DNA of 64,000 nt from Achromobacter deleyi (GTDB taxonomy: Bacteria > Pseudomonadota > Gammaproteobacteria > Burkholderiales > Burkholderiaceae_B): NCBI RefSeq assembly GCF_016127315.1, contig NZ_CP065997.1, forward strand, positions 4,960,001 through 5,024,000, in the 5' to 3' direction. The translations under genes and the position numbers were made by a program. Position 1 is the first letter of the stretch, and every line of letters begins with the position of its first letter. Below, piece by piece: positions 16,585 to 26,031 of the stretch. The notes under the pieces were generated by a model, which worked only from the letters and a program-made list of their open reading frames with translations, searched no databases and was not told where the DNA came from.

Positions 16585-18642
16585 ATGCCCATGCCTACCC
16601 GAACTTCCCTGGCCCTCGGCCTGTCCCTGGCGCTGGCAGCGCCCCTATCCCTGCGCGCGGCGCCGCCTGCGCCGAATGGCGAGGCGGCGCCTGATGCCGT
16701 CAGGCTGGCCCCGGTGGTGGTGACCGCCACCAAGCAGGCCGCGGCCGAGCAGGTCACGCCGGCCAGCGTGACGGTCATCGACGGGCTCGCCGTCGAGCGC
16801 GAGGGGCTGGACAGCCTGTTCGACGTCGCGCACCGCTCGCCCAATGTCTACTTCACCAGCTTTACGCAGAACACGCCCAGCATCACCATCCGCGGCCTGG
16901 GCTTTTCGGACGATGAATCCGACAGCACCAGCACCAGCGTGCTGATCGACGGGGTACCGATGACCGTCATGACATTGGGCCAGTTGTTCGACGTCGAGCA
17001 GATCGAGGTGTTGCGCGGCCCGCAAAGCACGCTATACGGGCAGAACAGCATGGGCGGGCTGGTGGCGGTGCGCACCCGCGACCCCGGCTTTGCATTCGGC
17101 GGCAACGCCCAGCTGGAGTACGCCACCGGCAACCGCCGGCGCGAGACGGCGGCCCTGGACATTCCCTTGTCCGACCGCACGGCCATCCGCATCGCGGGTG
17201 GCGCCGAGAATGCCGACGGCTACGTCAGGAACGACGTCCTGGACCGGGACAACACCGGCGGCTGGCGCAGCCGCTTCGGACGCATCAAGTTGCTGCACGT
17301 GGACGAGGCGGGCGGCGAGTGGCGGCTGGGCCTGCACGGCGTGGACACCAAGGGCGGCAACGATTTCTTCACGACGCGCCAATTGGCGGACGAGCACCAT
17401 TCGGCCAATGGCGACGCGGGGCGCAACGACCTGTCCTACACGCTGGTCACGGGTTCGTACGATCGCCAGCTGGCCAACGGCAACCGGCTCGCCGTCAACC
17501 TGGGCGGCAGCCACATGAAATGGGGCTACTGGATGCCGGAATCCGCGCTCGGCGGACCCAGCGGCTTCGATTCCTCCGTCGAGCAGTACAGCGGCGAGGC
17601 GCGTCTTTCCCACACGCCCGCCGGCGACACCGGCCTGGACTGGATGGGGGGCGTCTACGGCTCGAAGATACGCCGTGATTCGCCCTATACCTTCGAGATG
17701 CCGAACGTCTTTGGCAGCGTCACGTCGGCTCGCATCAAGGGGTCGACCGCGGCGATCTTCGGTGAACTGGGCTGGCGCTTCAACCCCCGCTGGCGCATCG
17801 CCGGGGCGTTGCGCGTCGAACGCGACGAACGCCGCATGGACTGGCGCAGCACGCAGAGCGCCGGCCCCTTCCAGTCGGTCGAGACGCTGCGCAGCAAGAC
17901 GCACGACACCGTGCTGCTGCCGCGGCTGACGCTGGAATACCGTCCGGATGCGCAGCAGTTCGCCTGGACCACCCTGGCCCGCGGCTACAAGGCGTCGGGC
18001 TTCAATCAGTACGCGACCGACAGCGCGTCCGCCGCGCAGGCCTACCAACCCGAATACGGCAATTACGCCGAGCTGGGCTATCGCCTGCAGGGGCTGGACG
18101 ACACCTGGAGCGTGAGCACCGTCGGCTTCTACACCCAGCTGCGCGACCAGCAGGTCGTGACGATCGGCAGCGGCGGCCAAAGCCTGACGTCCAACGCGGG
18201 CCGGTCGCACAACCTGGGACTGGAACTGACCGGCACCTGGCGGCCGGTTCGCAGCGTGGACCTGAGCGCCTTCGTCGGGCTGGTCAAGGCGGTCTACGAC
18301 GACTACAGCAAGGGCGGCGTGGACTACGCCGGCCAGCAGTTTCCCAACACGCCGCGCCAGAGCTATGGCGTGACGGCAGCGTGGCGCTTCGCGCCGGGCT
18401 GGGAGGCGGGCCTGGCGGTGCGTCACCAGGGGGCGTCCAACCTGTATCCCACCACCACGGCCAGGAACGACGCCTATACCCTGCTGGATGCGCAACTGTC
18501 GTACCGTGTCGATCGTCACTGGACCATCGGCGTCTACGGCAAGAACCTGACGGATCGCGTCTACTACACCCGCGCGCTCAATGACCTGGTGGTGGCCGGC
18601 ACGGGCCGGGTGGTGGGCGTGCGCGTGGGCCTGGACTTCTAA
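16585..18642 (+). CDS. TonB-dependent siderophore receptor
   Basis: 685 aa. A signal peptide (residues 1-26) is followed by a TonB-box-like APVVVTATK, a plug domain (VYFTSFTQNTPSITIRGLGF, IEVLRGPQSTLYGQNSMGG) and a 22-strand barrel ending in the terminal phenylalanine of outer membrane proteins (VGVRVGLDF). No N-terminal signalling extension is present, so transcriptional control is through the AraC protein and Fur rather than a surface signalling sigma factor. I chose the ATG at 16585 because the signal peptide begins there; an ATG at 16552 is possible. It is the first gene of an operon with an MFS protein and two ABC exporters-like importers. The layout matches FyuA-YbtX-YbtP-YbtQ. Confidence 0.92.
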   Translation: MPMPTRTSLALGLSLALAAPLSLRAAPPAPNGEAAPDAVRLAPVVVTATKQAAAEQVTPASVTVIDGLAVEREGLDSLFDVAHRSPNVYFTSFTQNTPSITIRGLGFSDDESDSTSTSVLIDGVPMTVMTLGQLFDVEQIEVLRGPQSTLYGQNSMGGLVAVRTRDPGFAFGGNAQLEYATGNRRRETAALDIPLSDRTAIRIAGGAENADGYVRNDVLDRDNTGGWRSRFGRIKLLHVDEAGGEWRLGLHGVDTKGGNDFFTTRQLADEHHSANGDAGRNDLSYTLVTGSYDRQLANGNRLAVNLGGSHMKWGYWMPESALGGPSGFDSSVEQYSGEARLSHTPAGDTGLDWMGGVYGSKIRRDSPYTFEMPNVFGSVTSARIKGSTAAIFGELGWRFNPRWRIAGALRVERDERRMDWRSTQSAGPFQSVETLRSKTHDTVLLPRLTLEYRPDAQQFAWTTLARGYKASGFNQYATDSASAAQAYQPEYGNYAELGYRLQGLDDTWSVSTVGFYTQLRDQQVVTIGSGGQSLTSNAGRSHNLGLELTGTWRPVRSVDLSAFVGLVKAVYDDYSKGGVDYAGQQFPNTPRQSYGVTAAWRFAPGWEAGLAVRHQGASNLYPTTTARNDAYTLLDAQLSYRVDRHWTIGVYGKNLTDRVYYTRALNDLVVAGTGRVVGVRVGLDF

Positions 18643-18643
18643 C

Positions 18644-19876
18644 ATGGCGCCGCGAACCTTGCCGGACCGGCGCAGCCAGTTCGTCGCCCTGGGCCTGATG
18701 TATTTCGCGCAGGGCCTGCCCAGCGGCCTGGCCTTCAACGCGCTGGGCGTGCTGATCCGTGACGCCGGCCACAGTGTGTCCGAGGTCGGCCTGACCGGCC
18801 TGGCGTTCCTGCCGTGGGCGCTGAAATTCCTGTGGGCCGGGCCGATCGAGAACTGGTGCGCCCGGCGCAGCCATGCCTATGTGATCGGCGCGACGCAATG
18901 GCTGGCCATCGTGCTGTGCCTGCTGTTGTCGTACGCTGCGCCGTCCACCGGCCTCTATCTGTGCGTGGCCGGCGCGGTGGCGTTGAACCTGGTGTGCGCC
19001 ACGCAGGATATCGTGACCAATGCCTATGCCGTGACCCGCATGCGGGGGCGCACGGCGGGCGCGGCCAACGCGGTCCAGGTGACGGCCTTCATCGGCGGCA
19101 TGCTGGCCGGTGGCGGTGGCCTGCTGGCCCTGCACCAGCAATGGGGCTGGACCGTGGCGATGCAATGCATGGCCGGGCTGATGCTGCTGCTCTATCTTCC
19201 GTTGCTGCTGGGCCGGCGCTGGCGCCAGGCGCCGGCGCCCGCGCCCGATGGCGCGCCGGTGACCGGCCCGGTCGGGCGCGTCCGCTTGCGCGACCTGCGT
19301 GAACATCGCGACCTGGGCTGGGCGCTGTTGATCGCCGTCATGTTCAAGTGCGCCGGCACGGCCGTGGCGACCTTGCTGCAACCGTGGCTGGTCGATCGCG
19401 GCATGTCGGTGGCGCAGGTGGGCGGCCTGCAGGTCAGCAATCTCGTGTCCAGCGCCGTGGGCGGCGTGCTCATCGGCATCCCGTTGATCCGCTGGCTGGG
19501 CGACCGGGGCGCGGTGCTGGTCTCGCTGGCGGGGGTGACGGCGTTGCTGGGCACGGCATGGATGCTGCAGTGGGCGCAGGTCGACGACATCCGCCTGATC
19601 TTTGCCGCGTTTGCCGCGCAGTCGCTGGTCGAAGGCGCCATGTACGTGGCGGTCTGGGCGCTGTTCATGAACTGGGCTTCGCCGCGGCGTCCGGGGACGG
19701 ACTACACCGTCATGCAGTGTTGTGAGAGCCTGTCCAACGCCATCGCGGCGGCGGCCATCGGCGGGCTGGGGCAGGCGCTGGGTTACCGCGACGCGTTCGC
19801 GCTGGCCTGGGCCGTGGCGCTGGTGGCCCTGCTGCTGATCGGGTTGGGCCTGCGCCGGCTGGAGGGTGCGCGATGA
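18644..19876 (+). CDS. RhtX/FptX/YbtX-like MFS siderophore transporter
   Basis: 410 aa with 12 predicted helices. The N-terminal LGLMYFAQGLPSGLAFNALGVLIRD and the ...CATQDIVTNAYAVTRM segment fit the RhtX/FptX group that moves rhizobactin or pyochelin across the inner membrane. It starts one base after the receptor stop and its own stop overlaps the next ABC gene by 4 bp. Whether it imports the ferric siderophore itself or exports the emptied ligand cannot be told from sequence. Confidence 0.85.
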   Translation: MAPRTLPDRRSQFVALGLMYFAQGLPSGLAFNALGVLIRDAGHSVSEVGLTGLAFLPWALKFLWAGPIENWCARRSHAYVIGATQWLAIVLCLLLSYAAPSTGLYLCVAGAVALNLVCATQDIVTNAYAVTRMRGRTAGAANAVQVTAFIGGMLAGGGGLLALHQQWGWTVAMQCMAGLMLLLYLPLLLGRRWRQAPAPAPDGAPVTGPVGRVRLRDLREHRDLGWALLIAVMFKCAGTAVATLLQPWLVDRGMSVAQVGGLQVSNLVSSAVGGVLIGIPLIRWLGDRGAVLVSLAGVTALLGTAWMLQWAQVDDIRLIFAAFAAQSLVEGAMYVAVWALFMNWASPRRPGTDYTVMQCCESLSNAIAAAAIGGLGQALGYRDAFALAWAVALVALLLIGLGLRRLEGAR

Positions 19877-21723
19877 GCGCGCCCACGGCATGGCGGGACG
19901 CCGGCGCTGCCGACGTGGGCGCGTCGGCGGCCCCGGCCGGCGCGGCCAAGGATGCGGCGGATCCGGTGATGGACGCGGGCGGCCACCGCTTCGCCAGCCT
20001 GGTCCGGCATTCCCCCGGGTTGCTGGGCCTGTCGGTGGCGACCGCGGTCCTCTCGGCGGCCTTGAGCGTGGCGCCGTTCTGGTTGATCTATCGGATGGCG
20101 CTGGAATGGCTCGCGCCGGCGCCCGATCTGGCGCATGTGCGCCGCCTGGCCGGCTGGACGCTGGCCGCGTTGGCGTTGCGCTGGGCCGCCATGGCGGCCA
20201 GCCACATCCTGGCGCACCGCGGCGCCTTCTGTATCCAGCATCGCCTGCGGCTGGCGCTGGCGCGCAAGCTCGGCCGGGTGCCGCTGTCGTTTTTCGCGGC
20301 GCGCGGCCGTGGCGGCTTGCGGCGGGTGCTGACGGACGACGTGAACGGCCTGGAGGGCTTTCTGGCCCACATGCTGCCCGACGCGGTGGCCGCGGCCGTG
20401 GTGCCGCTGGCGGCGCTGGCGGTGCTGTTCGGGGTGGATTGGCGCCTGGCATTGGCCGCGGTCGCGCCCTTGCCGGCGGCGCTGGCGGCGCAGGCCATCC
20501 TGATGCGGCAGGCCGCCCGCGGGGCGGGGCGCTGGAACGCACTGCAGCGCGAGATCGCCGACCAGGTCGGCGAATACGTGCGCGGGGTGCAAGTGGTGAA
20601 GTCGTTCGGGCTGGACGCGCGTTCCTTCAGCCGGCTGGCCGTCGCCATCCGCGGCTCCGCGGACTGGGTGGCGCAATACGCGCGTGCCAGCGCCCGCGGC
20701 TGGCAGCTGTACGTCGGGTTGCTGTCGTCCAACCTGTTGCTGGTGGCGCCCCTGGGCGCGTGGCTGCATGCGCGCGGGACGCTGGACATCCCGACCCTGT
20801 TCCTGTTCCTGTTGCTGGCGCCCGCGGTGTTGCAGCCCTTGCTGCGCCTGACGTTCGCGCTGGGCGAGCAGTCGCAGCGGGCGCAGGCGCTGGCCAATAT
20901 CAACGCCGTGCTGGCCGAGCCGGCGCTGGCGGACAAGGCCGACGGCCCCGTGCCGACCGGTCCGCTGCATATCGAGTACGACGCCGTCAGCCATCGCTAT
21001 GGCGAGCGGCTGGCGTTGGACGGCGTGTCGTTGCGGGCCGAGGCGGGCCGGCTGACCGCCCTCGTGGGCGCGAGCGGATCGGGCAAGAGCACGCTGGCGC
21101 GGTTGTTGCCCCGGCTGTACGACGTCAGCGCCGGCGCGGTGCGGGTGGGCGGACGCGATGTGCGCGACTGGCCGCTGGATGCGTTGCTGTCCCAGGTCAG
21201 CGTGGTGTTCCAGGACGTGTTCCTGTTCCACGGCACCATTGCCGACAACCTGCGCCTGGCGCGCGCCGACGCCAGCGCCGCGCAACTGGAAAGCGCCGCG
21301 CGGGCGGCCGGCGCGCACGGGTTCATCATGGCGCTGCCGGACGGCTATCAGACCTGCATCGGTGAGCGCGGCGCGCGGCTGTCGGGCGGAGAGCGCCAGC
21401 GCCTGTCGATTGCGCGGGCGTTGCTCAAGGACGCGCCGATCCTGTTGCTGGACGAAGCCACGTCCAGCATCGATGCCGAGAATGAGGCGCTGGTGCAGGA
21501 CGCCTTGTCCGGACTGTGCCGGGGCCGCACCGTGCTGATGATCGCGCACCGGTTGCATACGGTGATGCAGGCGGACCACATCGTGGTGATGGCGCATGGC
21601 CGGGTGGCGGGGCAGGGCACGCACGAAGCGTTGCTGGCCGGCTGTGCCGCCTATCGGGAACTATGGCGCGACCATCAGGACGCGCGCGACTGGCGCCTGG
21701 CGGCGCGGGGAGAGCAGGCATGA
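19873..21723 (+). CDS. ABC transporter, fused permease-ATPase, YbtP-like
   Basis: 616 aa. Six-helix type IV exporter-fold membrane domain (residues about 45-340) followed by an ATPase domain with Walker A GASGSGKST (about 398), signature LSGGERQRLSIARAL (about 503), and Walker B ILLLDEATSSID. In Yersinia the homologous pair YbtP/YbtQ imports ferric yersiniabactin despite the exporter fold. It overlaps both neighbours by 4 bp. The N-terminal 40 residues are alanine/glycine-rich and not part of the fold; no siderophore-interaction domain like that of IrtA is present. Confidence 0.88.
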   Translation: MSAPTAWRDAGAADVGASAAPAGAAKDAADPVMDAGGHRFASLVRHSPGLLGLSVATAVLSAALSVAPFWLIYRMALEWLAPAPDLAHVRRLAGWTLAALALRWAAMAASHILAHRGAFCIQHRLRLALARKLGRVPLSFFAARGRGGLRRVLTDDVNGLEGFLAHMLPDAVAAAVVPLAALAVLFGVDWRLALAAVAPLPAALAAQAILMRQAARGAGRWNALQREIADQVGEYVRGVQVVKSFGLDARSFSRLAVAIRGSADWVAQYARASARGWQLYVGLLSSNLLLVAPLGAWLHARGTLDIPTLFLFLLLAPAVLQPLLRLTFALGEQSQRAQALANINAVLAEPALADKADGPVPTGPLHIEYDAVSHRYGERLALDGVSLRAEAGRLTALVGASGSGKSTLARLLPRLYDVSAGAVRVGGRDVRDWPLDALLSQVSVVFQDVFLFHGTIADNLRLARADASAAQLESAARAAGAHGFIMALPDGYQTCIGERGARLSGGERQRLSIARALLKDAPILLLDEATSSIDAENEALVQDALSGLCRGRTVLMIAHRLHTVMQADHIVVMAHGRVAGQGTHEALLAGCAAYRELWRDHQDARDWRLAARGEQA

Positions 21724-23462
21724 TCCGAGCGCTGGCGCAGGCCGGGTTCCGGTTGGCGGGACGGCGCGATGCGCGCCTGGCCCGCGGTATCGCGTGGGCG
21801 GTGGCGGAAGGCGCGCTGAGCGCGGCCTTCTATGGCGCGCTCTATCTGCTGTTGCGGCGGGCGTTCGCGGGTGAGGCGTCGCCGGCGTTCATTGCCGGCT
21901 CGGCGGTGGCGCTGGGGACGCTGGTCTGGCTGCGCATCGCGGCGGGGCAGCGTGCCATGCCCCTGATATTCGCCGGCGCCTACGCCATGATGGGCGAGGC
22001 GCGACTGCGGCTGGCGGACCATCTGCGCCGCTTGCCGATGGGCTGGTTCGAGCGGCAGCGCGGCGGCGACCTGGCCGCGCGCCTGACCTCGGACCTGGAG
22101 ATGGTCGAGTCGATCTGGTCGCACTTTCTGGGGGTGTTCGTCTCGGGTCTGGCGATGCCGTGTTTCCTGCTGTTGTTGCTGGCCTGGCTGGACGCACCGA
22201 TGGCGTTGTGGGTGGCGGCCGTGGTGCCGTTGGCGGCGTTGGCGATGGCCTGGACGCAACGGGTGGCGCGGCGGCCCGGCAAGCGCATGTTCGCCGCCAA
22301 CGAGGCGGCCCAGGCGGCGCTGGCCGAGTACGTGGCGGGTGTCCCGGTGTGGCGCGGCTTTGGCCGCCATGGCCAGGCGTGGCGCCGGCTGCGCGGCATC
22401 CTGGACGAACAGCTGGCGGCGGTCACGGCGGTGGAGTCCCGCCCGGCGCCCTGGCTGGCGCTGTTCGGTTTCGTGCTGGAAGCCGGTTTCGTCGGGCTGG
22501 CGCTGGCGGGCGCGGCGCGCCTGGCCGACGCCGCCTACACGCCGCAGCAGCTGCTGTTGTTCCTGGTCGTGGCGCTACCGCTCTACCGGCAATTGTTCGA
22601 GGTCGGCCTGTCCACCTTGCTGTTGCGTTTCGCGCACCGCGCCATGCAGCGCATCGAGGCGGTATTGGCGGAACGTATGCTGCCGGAACCGTCGCACCCG
22701 GCGCTGCCGCAAGGCCTGGATTTCGAGCTGGACGGCGTGGCGTTCGCCTACGATGGCGGCGAGCCGGTGCTGGCGGACGTATCGTGCCGCATTCCGGCCC
22801 GGGGCGTGACCGCCATCGTCGGCCGCAGCGGGGCCGGCAAGACGACGCTCGTGCATCTGCTGGCGCGGCTGTGGGATGTCACGGCGGGCGCCATCCGCCT
22901 GGGGGGCGTGGACGTGCGGCAGCTGGGCACGCGGGCGCTGCATGAGCGGGTGGCCATCGTGTTCCAGGACGTGGTGCTGTTTTCGGGTTCGGTGCGTGAC
23001 AACCTGCTGATCGGCAAGCCGGATGCGATGCCGGCCGAGGTCGAGGCGGCGGCGCGTCGCGCCCATGCCCACGACTTCATCATGGCGCTGCCGCAAGGCT
23101 ATGACACGGTGCTGTCCGAGAATGCGGAGTCGCTGTCCGGCGGCGAGCGCCAGCGCTTGTCGATTGCCCGGGCGCTGCTCAAGGATGCGCCGATCCTGCT
23201 GCTCGACGAGGCGACCGCGAGCGTCGACCCGTCGGCCCAGGCCGAGATCCAGCGCGCCATTGGCGACCTGGCGCGGGGGCGCACCGTGATCGTCATCGCC
23301 CATCGCCTGAACGCGATCCAGCATGCGGACCAGATCCTGGTGCTGGACGGCGGGCGCCTGTGCGAGTGCGGCACGCATGCCGAGTTGCTGGCACGGGAGG
23401 GCGCCTACGCCGCGATGTGGCATCGCCAGCAGCGGGCGCGGGGGTGGCGCTTGCAGTCGTAG
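21720..23462 (+). CDS. ABC transporter, fused permease-ATPase, YbtQ-like
   Basis: 580 aa. Membrane domain at about 15-315 and ATPase domain with Walker A GRSGAGKTT (about 367), signature LSGGERQRLSIARAL (about 471) and Walker B ILLLDEATASVDP. It is the last gene of the receptor operon and the probable heterodimer partner of the preceding ABC protein; both ATPase sites look complete. Confidence 0.88.
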   Translation: MIRALAQAGFRLAGRRDARLARGIAWAVAEGALSAAFYGALYLLLRRAFAGEASPAFIAGSAVALGTLVWLRIAAGQRAMPLIFAGAYAMMGEARLRLADHLRRLPMGWFERQRGGDLAARLTSDLEMVESIWSHFLGVFVSGLAMPCFLLLLLAWLDAPMALWVAAVVPLAALAMAWTQRVARRPGKRMFAANEAAQAALAEYVAGVPVWRGFGRHGQAWRRLRGILDEQLAAVTAVESRPAPWLALFGFVLEAGFVGLALAGAARLADAAYTPQQLLLFLVVALPLYRQLFEVGLSTLLLRFAHRAMQRIEAVLAERMLPEPSHPALPQGLDFELDGVAFAYDGGEPVLADVSCRIPARGVTAIVGRSGAGKTTLVHLLARLWDVTAGAIRLGGVDVRQLGTRALHERVAIVFQDVVLFSGSVRDNLLIGKPDAMPAEVEAAARRAHAHDFIMALPQGYDTVLSENAESLSGGERQRLSIARALLKDAPILLLDEATASVDPSAQAEIQRAIGDLARGRTVIVIAHRLNAIQHADQILVLDGGRLCECGTHAELLAREGAYAAMWHRQQRARGWRLQS

Positions 23463-23475
23463 CGGCGTGGCCGGG

Positions 23476-23493
23476 CCCGCCGCCATGGGCGGG
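23476..23493. terminator. GC-rich hairpin between convergent genes
   Basis: CCCGCC (23476-23481) pairs with GGCGGG (23488-23493) across a six-base loop in the 39-bp gap between the ABC operon and the convergent Bug protein gene. There is no T tract. Confidence 0.3.
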
Positions 23494-23501
23494 CGCCCGC
23501 C

Positions 23502-24485
23502 TCAATCCAGCTTGATGTTCGCGCGCCGGCCCACTTCGCCGAAGGTCTGCAATTCCTGCGCCATCCGCGCCGTGAAGGCCGGCCCATCCAGGTAGACCGG
23601 CTCGAGCGCCAGGTCGTTGACGGCGCGCTGCACCTGCGGATCGCGCATGATGTCCGCGACCGCGTGGTTCAGCGTGGCCAGCACCGGCGCGGGCGTGCGG
23701 GCCGGCGCCACCAACCCGTACCAGCCCACCATCGAGACGCCCGGCAGGCCGCTTTCGATGAAGGTCGGCACGTCCGGCAATTGCGGCACGCGGTGTTCGC
23801 CGGTGACGGCCAGCGCGCGCACCTTGCCCGCCTTGACCTGTGGCGCGGCCGAGGACACGGTGTCGATGCCGAGCGCGACTTCGCCGCCTATCAGCGCGGT
23901 GATGAATTGCGCGCTGCCCTTGTACGGCACCGGCGTCATGCGGGCGCCGGCGGCCTCGGCGAACATTTCGCCCACCAGGTGCGGCGCCGATCCCGGGCCG
24001 AAGGTGCCGTACATCAGGCCGCCGCTGGCGGTCTGGCGCCGCGCCAGCTCGGCGGCCTGCTGCGCGGTCTCGGCAGGCAGGCTGTTCTGCACCAGCAGCA
24101 CCACCGGCGCCAGCGCCACGATGGCGATGTGTTCGAAGCTGCGGCGCGGATCGTAGGGCAGGTTGGGCTTGAGCGCCGGCAGCACGGTGTAGGTGGTGCT
24201 GCCCGACAGCATCAGCGTGTAGCCGTCGGGCTGGGCCTGCGCCACGGCATTGGCGCCGATGACGGTCGACGCGCCGGGCCGGTTTTCGACGATCACGGCC
24301 TGGCCCAGCTTGCCCGACAGCCGGTTGGCCAGCAGGCGGGCGACGGCGTCGGTGGCGCCGCCGGGCGTGAACGGCACCACCAGCTTGATGGGCTGTTCGG
24401 GATAGGCGGCATGCGCGGCGGGGGCGGCTTGCAAGGCAAGGGCCGGCAGGCAGGCCAGCGCGGCGGCGCGGAGTCGGGAGATCAT
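23502..24485 (-). CDS. Bug-family (TctC-type) tripartite tricarboxylate transporter solute-binding protein
   Basis: 327 aa. Signal peptide (MISRLRAAALACLPALALQA, then AAPAAHA) and the family hallmarks YPEQPIKLVVPFTPGGATDAVARLLA and IVENRPGASTVIGANAVAQAQPDGYTLM. Bug proteins are greatly expanded in Bordetella and relatives and bind small carboxylates or amides in the periplasm. It follows the M20 peptidase gene by 11 bp on the same strand, so its ligand may be an acylated amino acid or peptide hydrolysed by that enzyme. No TctA/TctB genes adjoin it. Confidence 0.9.
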   Translation of the reverse strand: MISRLRAAALACLPALALQAAPAAHAAYPEQPIKLVVPFTPGGATDAVARLLANRLSGKLGQAVIVENRPGASTVIGANAVAQAQPDGYTLMLSGSTTYTVLPALKPNLPYDPRRSFEHIAIVALAPVVLLVQNSLPAETAQQAAELARRQTASGGLMYGTFGPGSAPHLVGEMFAEAAGARMTPVPYKGSAQFITALIGGEVALGIDTVSSAAPQVKAGKVRALAVTGEHRVPQLPDVPTFIESGLPGVSMVGWYGLVAPARTPAPVLATLNHAVADIMRDPQVQRAVNDLALEPVYLDGPAFTARMAQELQTFGEVGRRANIKLD

Positions 24486-24496
24486 TGAGGATCCGG

Positions 24497-25921
24497 TCAG
24501 AGGGTGGGAGAAGCGGTTTCGGCGGCGGCCTGGCGCAGCGCGAGGCCCTGGTCGCCCAGGTCCCAGAACAGGCCGGCCATGATCGCCAGGCCCTCGCGCG
24601 CCACGCTGCCGAGCAGGTGCTCGTTGGGCGCGTGCTGGGCGCAGGCGGGATACGAATGCGGCACCCACAGGGTGGGCAGGCCGAGCAGGTCGGCGAAGAT
24701 GTCGTTGGGCAGCGAGCCGCCCAGGTTGGGCAGCAGCGCCGGACGCAGGCCGGTGCTGCGTTCGATCGAGGCGGCGGCCCAGCGCACCCAGGGGTTGTCG
24801 GGCGACAGGCGGGTAGCGCCGGCCTGCATGCCGACGCGGATCCGCACGTCGGCGAAGCCGGCCGCGTCCAGGTGCGCGCGCAGGTGCCGTTCCAGCGCCC
24901 GCCAATCGGTGCCGACCACGAAGCGCAACTGGCACCAGGCCGTGGCGGCCGGCGGAATGGCGTTGACCGGCTTGGCCGGATCGCCGGCGCCGAAGGTCAG
25001 CACGTCCAGGCTGTTCCAGCCGAATACCTGCTCGGACGGCGACAGGCCGGGCTCGCCCCAGTCGTGGTCGATGGCGGGGTCGTCGGGGCCGCCGCCGACC
25101 TCCAGGTCCGCCAGCGCGGCGGCCACCGCGGCGGGGATGGGCGGCGGACGCAGGCCCGGCACCAGGATGCGGCCGCGCGCGTCCACCAGGGTGGCGATGG
25201 CGTGCGAGAGGATGATGGCGGGATTGGCCAGCAGGCCGCCCCAGTTGCCGGAATGGTAGCCGCGTTCGCGGGCGCGCAGGCTCAGTTCGAAATTCACCGC
25301 GCCGCGCGAGCCCATGAACAGGGTGGGGCGGGCGGCGGCCAGGCGCGGACCGTCGCTGGCGATGAAGACGTCGGCGGCCAGCGTCTCGCGCTGTGCCTCG
25401 CAGAACGCGGCCAGGCCGGGCGAGCCGGCTTCCTCGCCGGTCTCGATCAGCCAGGTGGCGTTAAAGCCCAGCTTGCCGCCGCGCGCGTGCAGGGTCTGGC
25501 GCAGCGCCGCCAGGTTGATGGTGTGCTGGCCCTTGTTGTCGGCGGTGCCGCGGCCATACCAGCGGTCGCCTTCGACCCGCAGGCGCCACGGATCGCGGCC
25601 CGCGTCCCACTTGGCGGCGTTGCCGCGCACCACGTCGCCGTGGCCGTACAGCAGCACGCCCGGCAGCGACGGCGATTCGATGCGTTGCGCGACCAGGATC
25701 GGCAGGTCGACGCCCGCCGGATTGGGATGCACCCGACAGGTGAAGCCGAGCCGTTCCAGCTGCGGCGCCAGCTCGTCATTCAGGTAGGCGTGCTGGCAGG
25801 ACGCCTGGCCGGGCTCCTCGCTCTCGGTCTGATAGGCGACGCGGCGGGCCAGTTCGGCCTGCAGGCTGCCGTCGTCATAGGCTTGGGTGGCGTGGAGGAT
25901 GGCTTGTTCGCGGATCACTGC
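24497..25921 (-). CDS. M20-family metallopeptidase/deacylase
   Basis: About 474 aa. The metal-site motifs of the family are present: LLYGHGDVV (first His/Asp), GRGTADNKGQH (bridging Asp), IETGEEAGSPG (catalytic and ligand Glu), and a C-terminal His in APNEHLL. A central dimerisation lid is inserted, as in ArgE/CPG2. Start is uncertain: I used GTG 25921 (MIREQAILHATQAY), and in-frame GTG codons at 25939 and 25945 are alternatives; none has a strong ribosome site. It is divergent from a LysR gene across about 110 bp and upstream of the Bug protein. Substrate unknown, likely a dipeptide or N-acyl amino acid. Confidence 0.85.
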   Translation of the reverse strand, partial: AVIREQAILHATQAYDDGSLQAELARRVAYQTESEEPGQASCQHAYLNDELAPQLERLGFTCRVHPNPAGVDLPILVAQRIESPSLPGVLLYGHGDVVRGNAAKWDAGRDPWRLRVEGDRWYGRGTADNKGQHTINLAALRQTLHARGGKLGFNATWLIETGEEAGSPGLAAFCEAQRETLAADVFIASDGPRLAAARPTLFMGSRGAVNFELSLRARERGYHSGNWGGLLANPAIILSHAIATLVDARGRILVPGLRPPPIPAAVAAALADLEVGGGPDDPAIDHDWGEPGLSPSEQVFGWNSLDVLTFGAGDPAKPVNAIPPAATAWCQLRFVVGTDWRALERHLRAHLDAAGFADVRIRVGMQAGATRLSPDNPWVRWAAASIERSTGLRPALLPNLGGSLPNDIFADLLGLPTLWVPHSYPACAQHAPNEHLLGSVAREGLAIMAGLFWDLGDQGLALRQAAAETASPTL

Positions 25922-26031
25922 GGTCTCGGGTAGCGGCACAGCCACAAAGTTATTACGCTTATGCGCATGCCACAATTAGATAATTCGCATTTGATCGTTG
26001 CTATTCAGGCAATGGTTTGGGGACGCTTGCC

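Noticed and set aside
23502..24485. Bug solute-binding protein as the missing TctC of the TctA-like permease at 5463-6851
   Set aside because: The two are about 17 kb apart in different operons, and the binding protein is coupled to an M20 peptidase; Bug proteins are commonly orphan in this family.
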